Origin: Lachnospiraceae bacterium
Lineage (GTDB): Bacteria > Bacillota > Clostridia > Lachnospirales > Lachnospiraceae
Assembly: GCA_016284355.1 (NCBI GenBank)
Contig: JAEEOQ010000089.1
Coordinates: 1-36,257 of the forward strand
Direction: 5' to 3'
Length of the DNA stretch: 36,257 bases
Below, in pieces: positions 15,885-24,671 of this stretch. The notes under the pieces were generated by a model, which searched no databases, was not told the DNA's origin, and saw only the letters and a program-made list of their open reading frames with translations. The stretch's first letter is position 1. The number at the start of each line of letters is the position of its first letter. The position numbers and the translations under genes are program-made.

Positions 15885-17621
15885 ATGAAATTTTACTGGA
15901 AATATGTAAAGCCTCATATAAGGTATTTTATTTTGGGACCTATCCTCATGCTTACGGAGATTGTAGGTGAGGTGGCTATGCCATATCTTTTTTCTCTTAT
16001 TATCAATGAGGGAATCAAGGGCGGAAAAGGAACAGGATACATTATTACTGTCGGCGTGGGAATGATCCTTTTTGCAACATTTATGATGTTTGGTGCCATC
16101 GGCGGAAGTTATTTTAATACAAAGGCGGCCGTAAGCTTTGCGGCAGACCTTCGTAAAGATTCTTTTGCCAAGGTTCAGGAATATTCCTTTGCAAACATCG
16201 ACGCATTTACCACAGGTTCTCTTGTTACAAGACTTACAAACGATATCACTCAGCTTCAGAATACCGTGCGTATGGGCCTTGTAATGCTCCTTAGAAGCCC
16301 GGGTATGCTTATCGGCGGTCTGTTTATGGCAATAAGGATGAACAAACAGCTTGCACTTATAGTTGCGGCAGTTATCCCGCTTATTATCATTTTACAGGTA
16401 TTTATCATTAAAGTAGGCTTCCCAAGATTCGGGATCATGCAAAAGAAGATCGATGCTCTTAACAACACGGTAGAAGAAGGTCTTACAAACGTCAGAGTTA
16501 TCAAATCTTTTGTACGTAACGATGTGGAAAAGAAAAAGTTTAACGATGCCAATGCAGATCTTAAGAACAGTTCTATAAACGCATTTAAGATCGTTATCTA
16601 TGCTTCCCCTGTTATGACAATGCTTATGAACTTTACGACTCTTGCGGTTGTATGGTTTGGCGGAAAGCAGATAATTGCGGGAGATATGCCTGTCGGCGAT
16701 CTTACAGCATTTACCACATACATCATTCAGATCCTTATGTCACTTATGATGCTTGCCATGGTTATTCTTTCGGGCTCCCGTGCCCTTGCTTCCGCAAGAC
16801 GTATCCACGAGGTGCTTGATGCCAAGGTTGACCTTGCAAATGAGCCGGATGCTGATGCAAGCCTTGAGGTAAAAGAAGGAAAGATCGAATTTAAGAACGT
16901 TTCATTCAAATACTATAAGAACAGAGAAGAAAAGGTTCTTTACGATATCAGCTTTACGGCAGAACCTGCAAGTACAGTCGGTATCATCGGCTCTACCGGT
17001 TCCGGCAAATCAAGTATGGTTCAGCTTATCCCAAGACTTTATGATGCGGATGAGGGCGAGGTACTTGTTGACGGCGTAAACGTTAAGAAATACACCCTTG
17101 AAAATCTTCGTAAGGGCGTAGGTATGGTGCTTCAAAAGAACGTGCTTTTCTCCGGTACCATCAGGGAAAACCTTGAGTGGGGAGATGAAAACGCTTCGTT
17201 TGAAGAGGTTAAAAACGCGGCATCCGCAGCTCAGGCAAATGATTTTGTTGAAAGCTTTACAAAAGGATATGAAACTGAGCTTGGTCAGGGCGGTGTTAAC
17301 GTATCAGGCGGTCAGAAGCAGCGTCTTTGTATAGCAAGAGCTCTTCTTAAAAAGCCTAAGATCCTTATTCTTGACGACAGCACAAGCGCTGTAGATACAG
17401 CTACAGAGGCAAGGATAAGAGAAAGCTTTAAGACAGATCTAAAAGACACCACAAAGCTTATTATTGCTCAGCGTATCTCTTCTGTTATAAATGCAGACAA
17501 GATAATCGTTGTGGATGAAGGAAAGATCGTAGGTATGGGAACTCACGACGAACTTATGAAGTCCTGCGAGGAATACCGCGAGATCTACTCTTCACAGATG
17601 GACAAGGAGGTGACCGCATAA
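15885..17621 (+). CDS. Multidrug-type ABC exporter subunit with degenerate ATP site (TM287/YfiB-like)
   Basis: This 578-residue half-transporter has a membrane domain in about 15-300 and an ATPase domain with Walker A GSTGSGKSS (369-377) and signature VSGGQ. The catalytic Glu after Walker B is replaced by Asp498 (ILDDSTSAVD), and the switch His of the H-loop is replaced by Gln529 (IIAQRIS). These are the hallmarks of the degenerate subunit in heterodimeric exporters such as TM287/288, LmrCD and BmrCD. The gene starts directly after the MarR stop, its ribosome binding site AAGGAGG lies inside the MarR gene, and it overlaps the partner gene by one base. The likely role is efflux of amphipathic drugs or host or plant compounds, under MarR control. 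Confidence 0.92.
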   Translation: MKFYWKYVKPHIRYFILGPILMLTEIVGEVAMPYLFSLIINEGIKGGKGTGYIITVGVGMILFATFMMFGAIGGSYFNTKAAVSFAADLRKDSFAKVQEYSFANIDAFTTGSLVTRLTNDITQLQNTVRMGLVMLLRSPGMLIGGLFMAIRMNKQLALIVAAVIPLIIILQVFIIKVGFPRFGIMQKKIDALNNTVEEGLTNVRVIKSFVRNDVEKKKFNDANADLKNSSINAFKIVIYASPVMTMLMNFTTLAVVWFGGKQIIAGDMPVGDLTAFTTYIIQILMSLMMLAMVILSGSRALASARRIHEVLDAKVDLANEPDADASLEVKEGKIEFKNVSFKYYKNREEKVLYDISFTAEPASTVGIIGSTGSGKSSMVQLIPRLYDADEGEVLVDGVNVKKYTLENLRKGVGMVLQKNVLFSGTIRENLEWGDENASFEEVKNAASAAQANDFVESFTKGYETELGQGGVNVSGGQKQRLCIARALLKKPKILILDDSTSAVDTATEARIRESFKTDLKDTTKLIIAQRISSVINADKIIVVDEGKIVGMGTHDELMKSCEEYREIYSSQMDKEVTA

Positions 17622-19540
17622 TGGATAACAACATGAAAAATCCTCCTGCAGGTGAAAATAAAGAAGTAAAGGCCGAAGTAAGCGAGAGGCTTACAAGAGC
17701 TGAAAAGATAAAGAGAAAGTATCAGAAGATGGATCCTCGTATGGTCCAGGGCGGCGGCAGAGGTCCAAGAGGCGGCTTTGGAGGAAAACCAAAGGATATC
17801 TCAGGAACCATAAAGAGACTTTTTTCCTACATTGGCAAAGATAAGATCAAGGTAGTGATCACACTTATCTGTGTTCTTTTAAATACAGGATGTACGCTCC
17901 TTGGTTCATATATGCTTAAACCGCTTATCGATAAATACATAGCTCCGACTGACGGAAGCCGCGGAGATCTTGCGGGTCTTGCAAGCCAGCTTGTATTGCT
18001 TGCATGTATTTACATTATCAGCGTAGTTCTTACCTATGTTCAGGCAAGAATAATGATCAGTGTTTCGCAGAACGCTCTTCAAAAGCTTCGTAACGAGCTT
18101 TATGAGCATATACAGACCCTTCCTGTAAGGTTTTACGATTCAAACAATCACGGCGAGCTTATGAGCCGCTTTACAAATGATGTGGATGCGGTGGGAGAGA
18201 TGCTTAACAGCACCATAACTCAGCTCTTTTCGGGCGCTATAAACGTTATAGGTACCTTGTTCCTTATGATAAAGATGAACATCTACCTTACTCTTATCGT
18301 AGTATTTATGCTTCCTGTTATGCTCTTTACGGTGGGCACAATAAGCCGTAAGAGCCGTAAGGCATTTAAGGCTCAGCAAGCAGCCCTTGGTGCGGTAAAC
18401 GGTTATATCGAAGAGACTGTTAACGGCCAGAAGATCGTAAAGGTATTCTGCCACGAAGACCAGGCAATAGAAGAATTTAACTACCTTAACGACGATCTTA
18501 AGGGCAAACAGATAAGAGCACAGTTTATCGGTGGCGTTATGTTCCCTATCATGGGCAACCTTGGCCAGCTTACATACTGTATTATAGCTATGGTGGGCGG
18601 TGCGCTTTGCGGCCTTGGTCACCTTACCATCGGTGAACTTACCGTATTTGCAAACTACTCAAGACAGTTTAACAGACCTATAAATGAGATCTCTATGCAG
18701 GTTAACACCATTTTCTCAGCTCTTGCGGGCGCAGAGCGAGTATTTGCTATTCTTGATGAAAAGCCTGAACTTGCAGATAAAGAAAATGCGGTAGAGATGA
18801 AGAATATAACAGGTGAAGTTGAGCTTAAGAACGTTACCTTTGGTTATGATCCTGACAAGACTATCCTTAAAAATATATCACTTACCGCAAAACCGGGCCA
18901 GAAGATCGCTTTTGTCGGATCTACAGGTGCGGGTAAGACCACAATTACAAACCTTCTTAACAGATTCTATGATATAAACGAAGGAAAGATCATAATTGAC
19001 GGCAAGGAGATAAAGGATTATACAAAGGATTCCTTAAGAAGCAATATCGCTATGGTACTTCAGGATACACACCTCTTTACAGGTACCGTTATGGAAAATA
19101 TCCGTTACGGTCGTCTTGATGCAACAGACGAAGAGGTAATAGAAGCAGCAAAGGTTGCAAGTGCTCACTCGTTTATCATGAGACTTGCAAACGGCTACGA
19201 CACAGAGCTTACCGGAGACGGCGCAAACCTTTCCCAGGGCCAGAGACAGCTTCTTAACATAGCAAGAGCCGCTATCAGCAAGGCACCTATCCTTGTACTT
19301 GATGAGGCTACAAGCTCTGTCGATACCCGTACCGAGCGCCATATCGAGCACGGTATGGAAAGACTTATGAAGAACAGGACCACGTTTGTTATCGCCCACA
19401 GACTTTCAACAGTTCGAAATGCAGACCTTATCTGCGTACTTGAACACGGCGAAATCATAGAGCGTGGTACCCACGAAGAGCTCCTTGAAAAGAAGGGCAG
19501 ATATTATGCTCTCTACACAGGAGCCGTAGAACTTGATTAA
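17621..19540 (+). CDS. Multidrug-type ABC exporter subunit with catalytic Walker B (TM288/YfiC-like)
   Basis: This 639-residue partner carries an N-terminal cytoplasmic extension (about 1-60) rich in charged residues, with a glycine-rich stretch GGGRGPRGGFGG typical of this subunit class. The six-helix membrane domain spans about 70-375. The ATPase has Walker A GSTGAGKTT (433-441) and Walker B LVLDEATSSVD with the catalytic Glu. The signature LSQGQ has Gln for the usual Gly, and the H-loop is VIAHRLS. The altered signature is expected to face the degenerate Walker B of the other subunit, giving one active and one inactive ATP site. Ribosome binding site AAGGAGGTG. A terminator follows at 19567. 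Confidence 0.92.
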   Translation: MDNNMKNPPAGENKEVKAEVSERLTRAEKIKRKYQKMDPRMVQGGGRGPRGGFGGKPKDISGTIKRLFSYIGKDKIKVVITLICVLLNTGCTLLGSYMLKPLIDKYIAPTDGSRGDLAGLASQLVLLACIYIISVVLTYVQARIMISVSQNALQKLRNELYEHIQTLPVRFYDSNNHGELMSRFTNDVDAVGEMLNSTITQLFSGAINVIGTLFLMIKMNIYLTLIVVFMLPVMLFTVGTISRKSRKAFKAQQAALGAVNGYIEETVNGQKIVKVFCHEDQAIEEFNYLNDDLKGKQIRAQFIGGVMFPIMGNLGQLTYCIIAMVGGALCGLGHLTIGELTVFANYSRQFNRPINEISMQVNTIFSALAGAERVFAILDEKPELADKENAVEMKNITGEVELKNVTFGYDPDKTILKNISLTAKPGQKIAFVGSTGAGKTTITNLLNRFYDINEGKIIIDGKEIKDYTKDSLRSNIAMVLQDTHLFTGTVMENIRYGRLDATDEEVIEAAKVASAHSFIMRLANGYDTELTGDGANLSQGQRQLLNIARAAISKAPILVLDEATSSVDTRTERHIEHGMERLMKNRTTFVIAHRLSTVRNADLICVLEHGEIIERGTHEELLEKKGRYYALYTGAVELD

Positions 19541-19566
19541 TTTTCTCCTCAACTGATAACCATAAA

Positions 19567-19602
19567 AAGAGCCTTGCGAAGGTTAACCTTCGCAGGGCTC
19601 TT
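19567..19602. terminator. Bidirectional intrinsic terminator between convergent exporter and GH65 genes
   Basis: AAGAGCCTTGCGAAGG (19567-19582) pairs with CCTTCGCAGGGCTCTT (19587-19602), 15 of 16 positions plus one wobble, around a TTAA loop. T-rich sequence follows on the + side (ATCCTTTTT), and an A run precedes it, giving T residues for leftward transcription. Confidence 0.85.
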
Positions 19603-19631
19603 ATCCTTTTTGCGATCTGTTAATTATATCC

Positions 19632-21629
19632 TTATAAAGTCATTGCAGCGGACCAGGCTTCGCCCATATTTGCAAGATGCAGCCCTTCATGTCCGGTGTT
19701 GTTCATTATGTCTCTGAGATCAAGAAGAAGCGCTTTTTTTAAGTAATCCATACCCTCATCTTTTAGATCGTTTTGAAGAGCAAAAAGCGCATGGCTTGCA
19801 AAACTTAAGGTTGAATCGTGAAGGCAGAGAGGCTCAAAGTCTTCCCAGGCCTGAAGCTTTTCTTCTTTTGTGAAAAGCTCCGGAAACCTTGTCATTATAA
19901 GAAGCACGTCTGCCTGTTTAATAACCTTATATCTTTGAAGCCTGTCAAAACAAACGGTGTGATAGCTTGCCTCGTCATTTGGCTTTATGGAACTGATATC
20001 AACTTCTTCAAGCAGGTGAAAGGTTTCATCTTGCGTAAGATGCCCTGTATCAGGGTCTTTCGGGATCACGATGGCATTAAAAAGCTTATCCCAGTCTGAT
20101 ATCTCTTTATCTGAAATATTTAACCTTTTGTAGGTGTCGCCATTTTTTTCTCTAAGATCTTTTGCAGCTTTTATCGCAAGTTTTAAATTGTGCATAACCA
20201 TAATGTTTGTAAAGAGGTTGTTGTTTGTTATGCCGCAATATTCGTCGGGACCTTTGCAAAAGAGCAGATCGGCTTTTTTACCGCCTTTATCCCATGTGTA
20301 TCTTGAAGCCCAAAACCTGGCTGTTTCAACGTATACTTCAGCTGCTTTGCTGATATAAAAATCTTCATCTTTTGATGTTTTGCAATAATTATCTATAGCA
20401 TAGACAACATCTGCTGTTATGTGCAGTTCACTGCAGCCTATATCCCAGGTTTCACATTGCTCACTGCCGTCAAGAGCCGACATCCAAGGGTATCTTGCAC
20501 CTTTCGTGTTCATTTTTCTTGAATGTTCCTTTGCGGCAGGCAGCATGCCTATCCTGTAAAGACAGAGGTTTTTGGCTGCGTTAATATCGTTTTTAAGGTA
20601 AAAGGGAAGCATGAATATATCTGTATCCCAGAAGTAGCAGCCTTTGTATCTTCCGTGACTTATGCCTCTTGCACCGATATTTACCGTAGGATCGCCTGAG
20701 CTGCAGTTCATGATAAGTTGCATCATGGAATAGTTTAACGCAGATAAAAGCTCCGGGTCTGTTATCTTAACATTTTTGGAGTAATTTGTACTGATCCGGT
20801 TAAACTCAGCACTGTGGCGGGAAAGCAGCTCTTCATAAGATACTTTTTCCTCTTTTTTGATGCGAGGATCGGCGTCTCTGCTTGAAAGGATTGTTGTTAT
20901 CTTGTCTACCGAAATACTTTTTCCTGCCGGAAGGTCAAAAGTAAAGTCAAGCAGCGTATCACCTGCTTTTTTGAAAGTAAATTCGCGGTCTATGGTAAAT
21001 TCTACATTCTCGCTTACCTTAAGACCGGTGCCTTTTATATCGTAATCAGCGAAAATCGTGGTTCCTTCTGCTTTTGAACCGGATAAAAGCGCAAGATTTA
21101 TTGTCTCGTCGTTGCTTTTTACCTGGTCGTCAGGGATAGGGCAGTTGCAGGAAAATGGCGAGATACCGCTTGTAAGTGTGAGGCTGATGTCGGTATTTGC
21201 AAGGGATGTAAACACGGTCCTTTGGGCAAATAAAGAAGGATTTGTGATATCAAAAACCCTTTCCTGTCTTACGGTTACGGAAGCCTCGTTAACACCAAGG
21301 GTAAAGCAAAAGCTGACCATTCCTGATGCAAGATTGTATTCTCTAATTATCTTGGAGTAAAGTTTTGCTCCGGTTCCGTTTATGAGGAGCTTATCGTAAA
21401 CGGGGGTTGGGAGATTTACAAGGTCGGTTATGCCGGGTTTGATCTCTCCGAATATACCTGCCATATAAAGTCCTTTTGCTGTTTTTCGTTCTTTTTCTTC
21501 CAGAGAAAGATAACCGCGTACTCCCATGCGTCCATTACCTGCAAAAAATATACTCTCTGAAAAGTCGTCTTCCCAAAGATCGGATTCCCCTGTTATTTTA
21601 AGGGGTTCCAATACAAGATCGTTTCTCAT
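19632..21629 (-). CDS. Glycoside hydrolase family 65 protein, disaccharide phosphorylase type, lacking the C-terminal domain
   Basis: The 665-residue protein matches GH65, whose members phosphorolyse alpha-linked glucose disaccharides (maltose, kojibiose, nigerose, trehalose) to beta-glucose 1-phosphate. The N-terminal beta-sandwich starts with GRMGVRGYLSLEE. The (alpha/alpha)6 barrel shows YKGCYFWDTDIFMLPFY, and GPDEYCG with Glu463 as the likely general acid. It also has KQADVL and HDSTLSFASHA, the last matching the serine-containing phosphate-binding region of phosphorylases. The chain stops right after GLHLANMGEAWSAAMTL, about 90 residues short of usual members, so the small C-terminal beta domain is missing; no frame continues it. 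Its ATG directly follows the stop of the upstream gene. The linkage cleaved is not predictable here. Confidence 0.85.
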   Translation of the reverse strand: MRNDLVLEPLKITGESDLWEDDFSESIFFAGNGRMGVRGYLSLEEKERKTAKGLYMAGIFGEIKPGITDLVNLPTPVYDKLLINGTGAKLYSKIIREYNLASGMVSFCFTLGVNEASVTVRQERVFDITNPSLFAQRTVFTSLANTDISLTLTSGISPFSCNCPIPDDQVKSNDETINLALLSGSKAEGTTIFADYDIKGTGLKVSENVEFTIDREFTFKKAGDTLLDFTFDLPAGKSISVDKITTILSSRDADPRIKKEEKVSYEELLSRHSAEFNRISTNYSKNVKITDPELLSALNYSMMQLIMNCSSGDPTVNIGARGISHGRYKGCYFWDTDIFMLPFYLKNDINAAKNLCLYRIGMLPAAKEHSRKMNTKGARYPWMSALDGSEQCETWDIGCSELHITADVVYAIDNYCKTSKDEDFYISKAAEVYVETARFWASRYTWDKGGKKADLLFCKGPDEYCGITNNNLFTNIMVMHNLKLAIKAAKDLREKNGDTYKRLNISDKEISDWDKLFNAIVIPKDPDTGHLTQDETFHLLEEVDISSIKPNDEASYHTVCFDRLQRYKVIKQADVLLIMTRFPELFTKEEKLQAWEDFEPLCLHDSTLSFASHALFALQNDLKDEGMDYLKKALLLDLRDIMNNTGHEGLHLANMGEAWSAAMTL

Positions 21630-23444
21630 TTAATTATCACCTTTGGTCGTTATGTTTTTGCAGGCTGTAAGCAGACTGTGGCAAAGAAAGCCGGCACAGG
21701 TTGCAAAAGCATCACCCGTAGTGCTTTCACCTGTGACAGGGTCAACGCTTTCGCATGCTATACCGTTGTCCATCTTTATGATCTCAAGCTCCTTAAGAGC
21801 CGTATCTTCATGACCTGAGATAAGGCTGTTACAAAGACTTAAAACCCATGGATATGGTGCGTGACGGCATCCTATCTCTGCTATTGGGTTGCCCGCAAAG
21901 CTTAGTTCGTATTTAGGGGAGCGTATAAGCTCAGTTGTATTTAACCATATTGGATCGCTTTTATCGCAAAAACCGTAGTAAGGAAGAGTCTGTAAAGAAC
22001 CCGGGGGCTCGTCATAAATATCATAATGCCCTTTAAGGTCTACAGACCAGGCAAAAAACTCTTTGCCATCTTCATTTTTATAAATACAGTTATTGTAGAT
22101 GGCATCGCGGATATTTGCGCATTTTTCATCGTAAAGAGCAGAATTCCTGCAGCCGGTAAAACTGTCAAGATATTTAAGCTCGGCAAAGGTCTTCCATACA
22201 AGCATGTTATCGTAAGTAAGGTATGGATAAACTATCTCATCATCTGTTGGCTGTAAAAAAGTGGAGTAAAGATCGGTGTTTTCTGCCTTTACCTCTGAAA
22301 GAGAAGCAAGTATCTGCTTTATGCCGGCCTTAATGTAGCTTTCTTCTAAGATATCCGTATCTTTTGAGACTCTTACATACGATGAAAGAGCAATGACAGG
22401 AGCAACAAGCTCATCAAGTTCAAACCCCGGTTCTAACATAACTCCGTCTATAAATCTTGAGTGAACACCAAAATTTCTTCTTTGACGGGTAAATACATAA
22501 TCAAGAATATTTCCTGCAAGCTTTGTGTCTGCGTCAAGAATGGCGGGGAAAGCCCATAAAAGGGTGTCTCTGTCCCAGTAAGCGGCGCTTACATAATACC
22601 TTGTCGACCTGCTGGTTGCGCAGATAAGCTCCTCTGTATCAAGTGTTATGCCTGTTGAATAGAAGATACAGAAGAAAAGATTGGTATTGTAAAGCTTTGT
22701 GAGAGCAGGAGTTTGTAAAACCTTTATGCGTTTCTTAAGGAAAGATGAGGTTTTATCAAGCTCATATTCAAAGCCTCTTCTTAGCATCTCTTTTGCGCTT
22801 GTTACGGATGCTACCTCTTCAAAGCCAAAGCCCCAAAATACGGTAAGAGAGGAGGAACTGCCTGCAGTAAGTTCTTCTTCTTTTTCAATTCTGTACCAGA
22901 TGGAAGAACCGTTTTCACCATATGAATTGGCACATGCAGTATCAGTCATGGGAGCAAAAGCAAAGAGAGGCAGACCCGTATCGAAATTAAATACAGGGCC
23001 GTTATTCCAGTTGCTTCTAAATACGGATTTTTTTCCTGTAAGCTCTTTGGATTCGTTAACGCAGTGCCTTGCATTGCTCCAGTTTCCCTTAAGACCATAC
23101 TTTATGGTAATGTCTTTATCTGCATGAACAGTCATTTTTACAGCAAAGCCTCGTTCTTTTACAGGAGTAAGCACAGTCATTTCAAAGGTTCCGCCATCAA
23201 ATTCACCTGAAAAATGCGGGATCCAGTAGTTTATGCGCTCTGCTTTTGTTATCTTGCAGAAACTTTCGTTGCTGTCATTTACAATAAAAAACGGAACGAA
23301 AAGAGAAGCTTCTTTTGTGCCGCTAAGCTCAATAAGTCCTTTATATTGCATTGTTAAAAAGGTAAGTGACTCAATGGAAGCATTCTCTTCGTTTATTGAA
23401 GGAAGAGAGATCATCTCATTGCCGGTAGGAATATAGCGATCCAT
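21630..23444 (-). CDS. Six-hairpin (alpha/alpha)6 glycosidase-like protein, possibly GH125-related
   Basis: The 604-residue protein has an N-terminal beta-rich domain (about 1-260) and a helical barrel domain (about 270-600). Recognisable barrel motifs are AAYWDRDTLLWAFPAIL, LEPGFELDELVAPVIAL, YDNMLVWKTFAELKYL and a late HAPYPWVLSLCNSL followed by ACESVDPVTGES. The FELDE and HAPYPW-to-ES pattern is reminiscent of GH125 exo-alpha-mannosidases, but overall identity is too weak to assign a family. There is no signal peptide. I start it at the ATG at 23444, preceded by AAGGAG with 7-bp spacing, not at ATG codons up to 13 codons upstream that lack a binding site. It is co-transcribed with the GH65 gene and divergent from a LacI gene. 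Confidence 0.65.
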   Translation of the reverse strand: MDRYIPTGNEMISLPSINEENASIESLTFLTMQYKGLIELSGTKEASLFVPFFIVNDSNESFCKITKAERINYWIPHFSGEFDGGTFEMTVLTPVKERGFAVKMTVHADKDITIKYGLKGNWSNARHCVNESKELTGKKSVFRSNWNNGPVFNFDTGLPLFAFAPMTDTACANSYGENGSSIWYRIEKEEELTAGSSSSLTVFWGFGFEEVASVTSAKEMLRRGFEYELDKTSSFLKKRIKVLQTPALTKLYNTNLFFCIFYSTGITLDTEELICATSRSTRYYVSAAYWDRDTLLWAFPAILDADTKLAGNILDYVFTRQRRNFGVHSRFIDGVMLEPGFELDELVAPVIALSSYVRVSKDTDILEESYIKAGIKQILASLSEVKAENTDLYSTFLQPTDDEIVYPYLTYDNMLVWKTFAELKYLDSFTGCRNSALYDEKCANIRDAIYNNCIYKNEDGKEFFAWSVDLKGHYDIYDEPPGSLQTLPYYGFCDKSDPIWLNTTELIRSPKYELSFAGNPIAEIGCRHAPYPWVLSLCNSLISGHEDTALKELEIIKMDNGIACESVDPVTGESTTGDAFATCAGFLCHSLLTACKNITTKGDN

Positions 23445-23481
23445 ATACGATCTCCTTTTTTGATCAAACATTAATAAAAAC

Positions 23482-23497
23482 ACTTAAACGGTTAAAT
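23482..23497. promoter_or_regulatory. LacI-type operator O1 (leftward transcript)
   Basis: ACTTAAACGGTTAAAT, an imperfect palindrome centred on CG, matches O2 at 14 of 16 positions. It would lie at about +8 to +23 of the leftward transcript. Confidence 0.75.
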
Positions 23498-23500
23498 AAA

Positions 23501-23540
23501 TATCTACCATAGTTTTAACTGATTTTTGGTAGATAGTCAA
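23501..23540 (-). promoter_or_regulatory. Leftward promoter overlapped by a second inverted repeat
   Basis: On the - strand, TTGACT (plus-strand 23535-23540) and TAAAAC (23512-23517) are separated by 17 bp, driving the glycosidase-GH65 operon. TATCTACCA (23501-23509) and TGGTAGATA (23527-23535) form a perfect 9-bp inverted repeat with a 17-bp gap that brackets the -10 region and touches the -35 box. It differs from the LacI operators and suggests a second regulator or another binding mode. Confidence 0.6.
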
Positions 23541-23569
23541 GATATTTTGTAAAATTTACCAAAAAAAGA

Positions 23570-23598
23570 TTGACAAACAAGAATTTTATGGTTATTAT
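23570..23598 (+). promoter_or_regulatory. Rightward promoter of the LacI gene
   Basis: A consensus TTGACA (23570-23575) and TATTAT (23593-23598) are separated by 17 bp. Transcription should start near 23605. Confidence 0.8.
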
Positions 23599-23611
23599 TT
23601 ATACGAAAACT

Positions 23612-23627
23612 ACTTAAGCGGTTAAGT
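23612..23627. promoter_or_regulatory. LacI-type operator O2 (rightward transcript)
   Basis: ACTTAA-GCGG-TTAAGT has perfect 6-bp arms and a central CG, typical of LacI/GalR family sites. It lies at about +7 to +22 of the lacI-type transcript, 130 bp centre to centre from O1. Confidence 0.8.
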
Positions 23628-23645
23628 AATTTATCCGGAGGTTAT

Positions 23646-24665
23646 ATGACTAGAGTTACTATGAGAGATGTTGCCCGGGAAGCCGGCGTATCTCCGGCTA
23701 CTGTTTCTTATGTATTGAACGGAAAAGAAGCAATATCTGAAGATACAAAGCAACGTGTTATGGAAGCTATCGAAAAACTGGATTACATACCGGATCTTGC
23801 GGCAAGAAGCCTTAGCGTAAGAGATTCAAAGCTGATAGGTGTTGTTATCCCACAGACTGAGCCGGGAGACAGGCTTATGCTTCAAAACTCATTTTACAGC
23901 GAGATACTTGGAAGTATAGAATACTACGCCAGACTGCAAGGCTATCACATTCTTCTTTCTGCAACTGAAGCCAATGAGAACTATCTTTCTCTTGCAAAGA
24001 AGAGAAACCTTGACGGGGTGATAGTGATCGGAATGTATCCCGATGAGTTTTATCAGGAGATGAAAAAAACCCAGATCCCAATAGTGCTTATCGATAGCTA
24101 TTGTAACGATCATTATTATCATAACATCCATATTGATGATGCTTACGGAAGTTATATGGCTACAAAGTATATGCTTGAATGCGGTCACAAAGATATAGCG
24201 TTTTTTGTAGGACAGGTTAAAGAAAACGGCGTTATGAAAAAGAGACTGCAAGGGTATAAAGAGGCACTTGAAGAGTTTGGTGTTCAATTTGAAAAAAAAT
24301 ATGTATTTGAAAGACAGATTGATTTTGAAAGCGGCATCATTCTTGCAAAGCACCTTGTGGAGTCTAAGCTTCCCGTAACGGGCGTTGTGGCGGCAGCCGA
24401 TATCCTTGCCATAGGAGCCATGAAGGGCTTCTATGAAGAAGGAGTCAGGGTTCCTGATGATTATTCTCTTATCGGTTTTGATGATATAGAGATGGCAAAG
24501 TATATGAACCCGGGGCTTACGACCATAAAACAGCAGATATCATTAAAAGGGCAGAAGGCAGTTGAATTACTGCTTGCACATATAGCAAACCCAAAGCTTT
24601 CAAAGCAGGAGGAAATATTGCCTCTGCAGCTTGTTGAACGAGGTTCTGTTAAGATCTTAAAATAA
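23646..24665 (+). CDS. LacI/GalR-family transcriptional regulator
   Basis: The 339-residue protein has the complete LacI architecture: an N-terminal helix-turn-helix (residues 3-22, VTMRDVAREAGVSPATVSYV), a hinge helix region (LAARSLSVRDS), and a periplasmic-binding-protein-like sugar-binding core ending with the usual GLTTIKQQISLKG. It most likely senses an alpha-glucoside or its phosphorylated product, and controls the divergent glycosidase-GH65 operon as well as the transporter-GH31 genes that follow. Two matching palindromes (O1, O2) are positioned to block both divergent promoters, so autorepression is likely. Ribosome binding site CCGGAGGT. Effector identity is inferred from neighbours. 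Confidence 0.92.
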   Translation: MTRVTMRDVAREAGVSPATVSYVLNGKEAISEDTKQRVMEAIEKLDYIPDLAARSLSVRDSKLIGVVIPQTEPGDRLMLQNSFYSEILGSIEYYARLQGYHILLSATEANENYLSLAKKRNLDGVIVIGMYPDEFYQEMKKTQIPIVLIDSYCNDHYYHNIHIDDAYGSYMATKYMLECGHKDIAFFVGQVKENGVMKKRLQGYKEALEEFGVQFEKKYVFERQIDFESGIILAKHLVESKLPVTGVVAAADILAIGAMKGFYEEGVRVPDDYSLIGFDDIEMAKYMNPGLTTIKQQISLKGQKAVELLLAHIANPKLSKQEEILPLQLVERGSVKILK

Positions 24666-24671
24666 GAAAAA

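Noticed and set aside
18140-18622. Long open frame on the minus strand inside the exporter gene (160 codons)
   Set aside because: It is antisense to well-conserved ABC transporter sequence and its product has no recognisable domain. Similar shadows occur over other genes in the window.
19603-19634. Frameshift that truncated the GH65 gene
   Set aside because: No frame downstream of the stop encodes the missing domain, and a terminator follows at once, so the short C-terminus appears natural.
23445-23483. Upstream starts for the six-hairpin glycosidase-like gene
   Set aside because: The 13 extra codons include the AAGGAG ribosome binding site of the ATG at 23444, and no binding site precedes the upstream ATGs.
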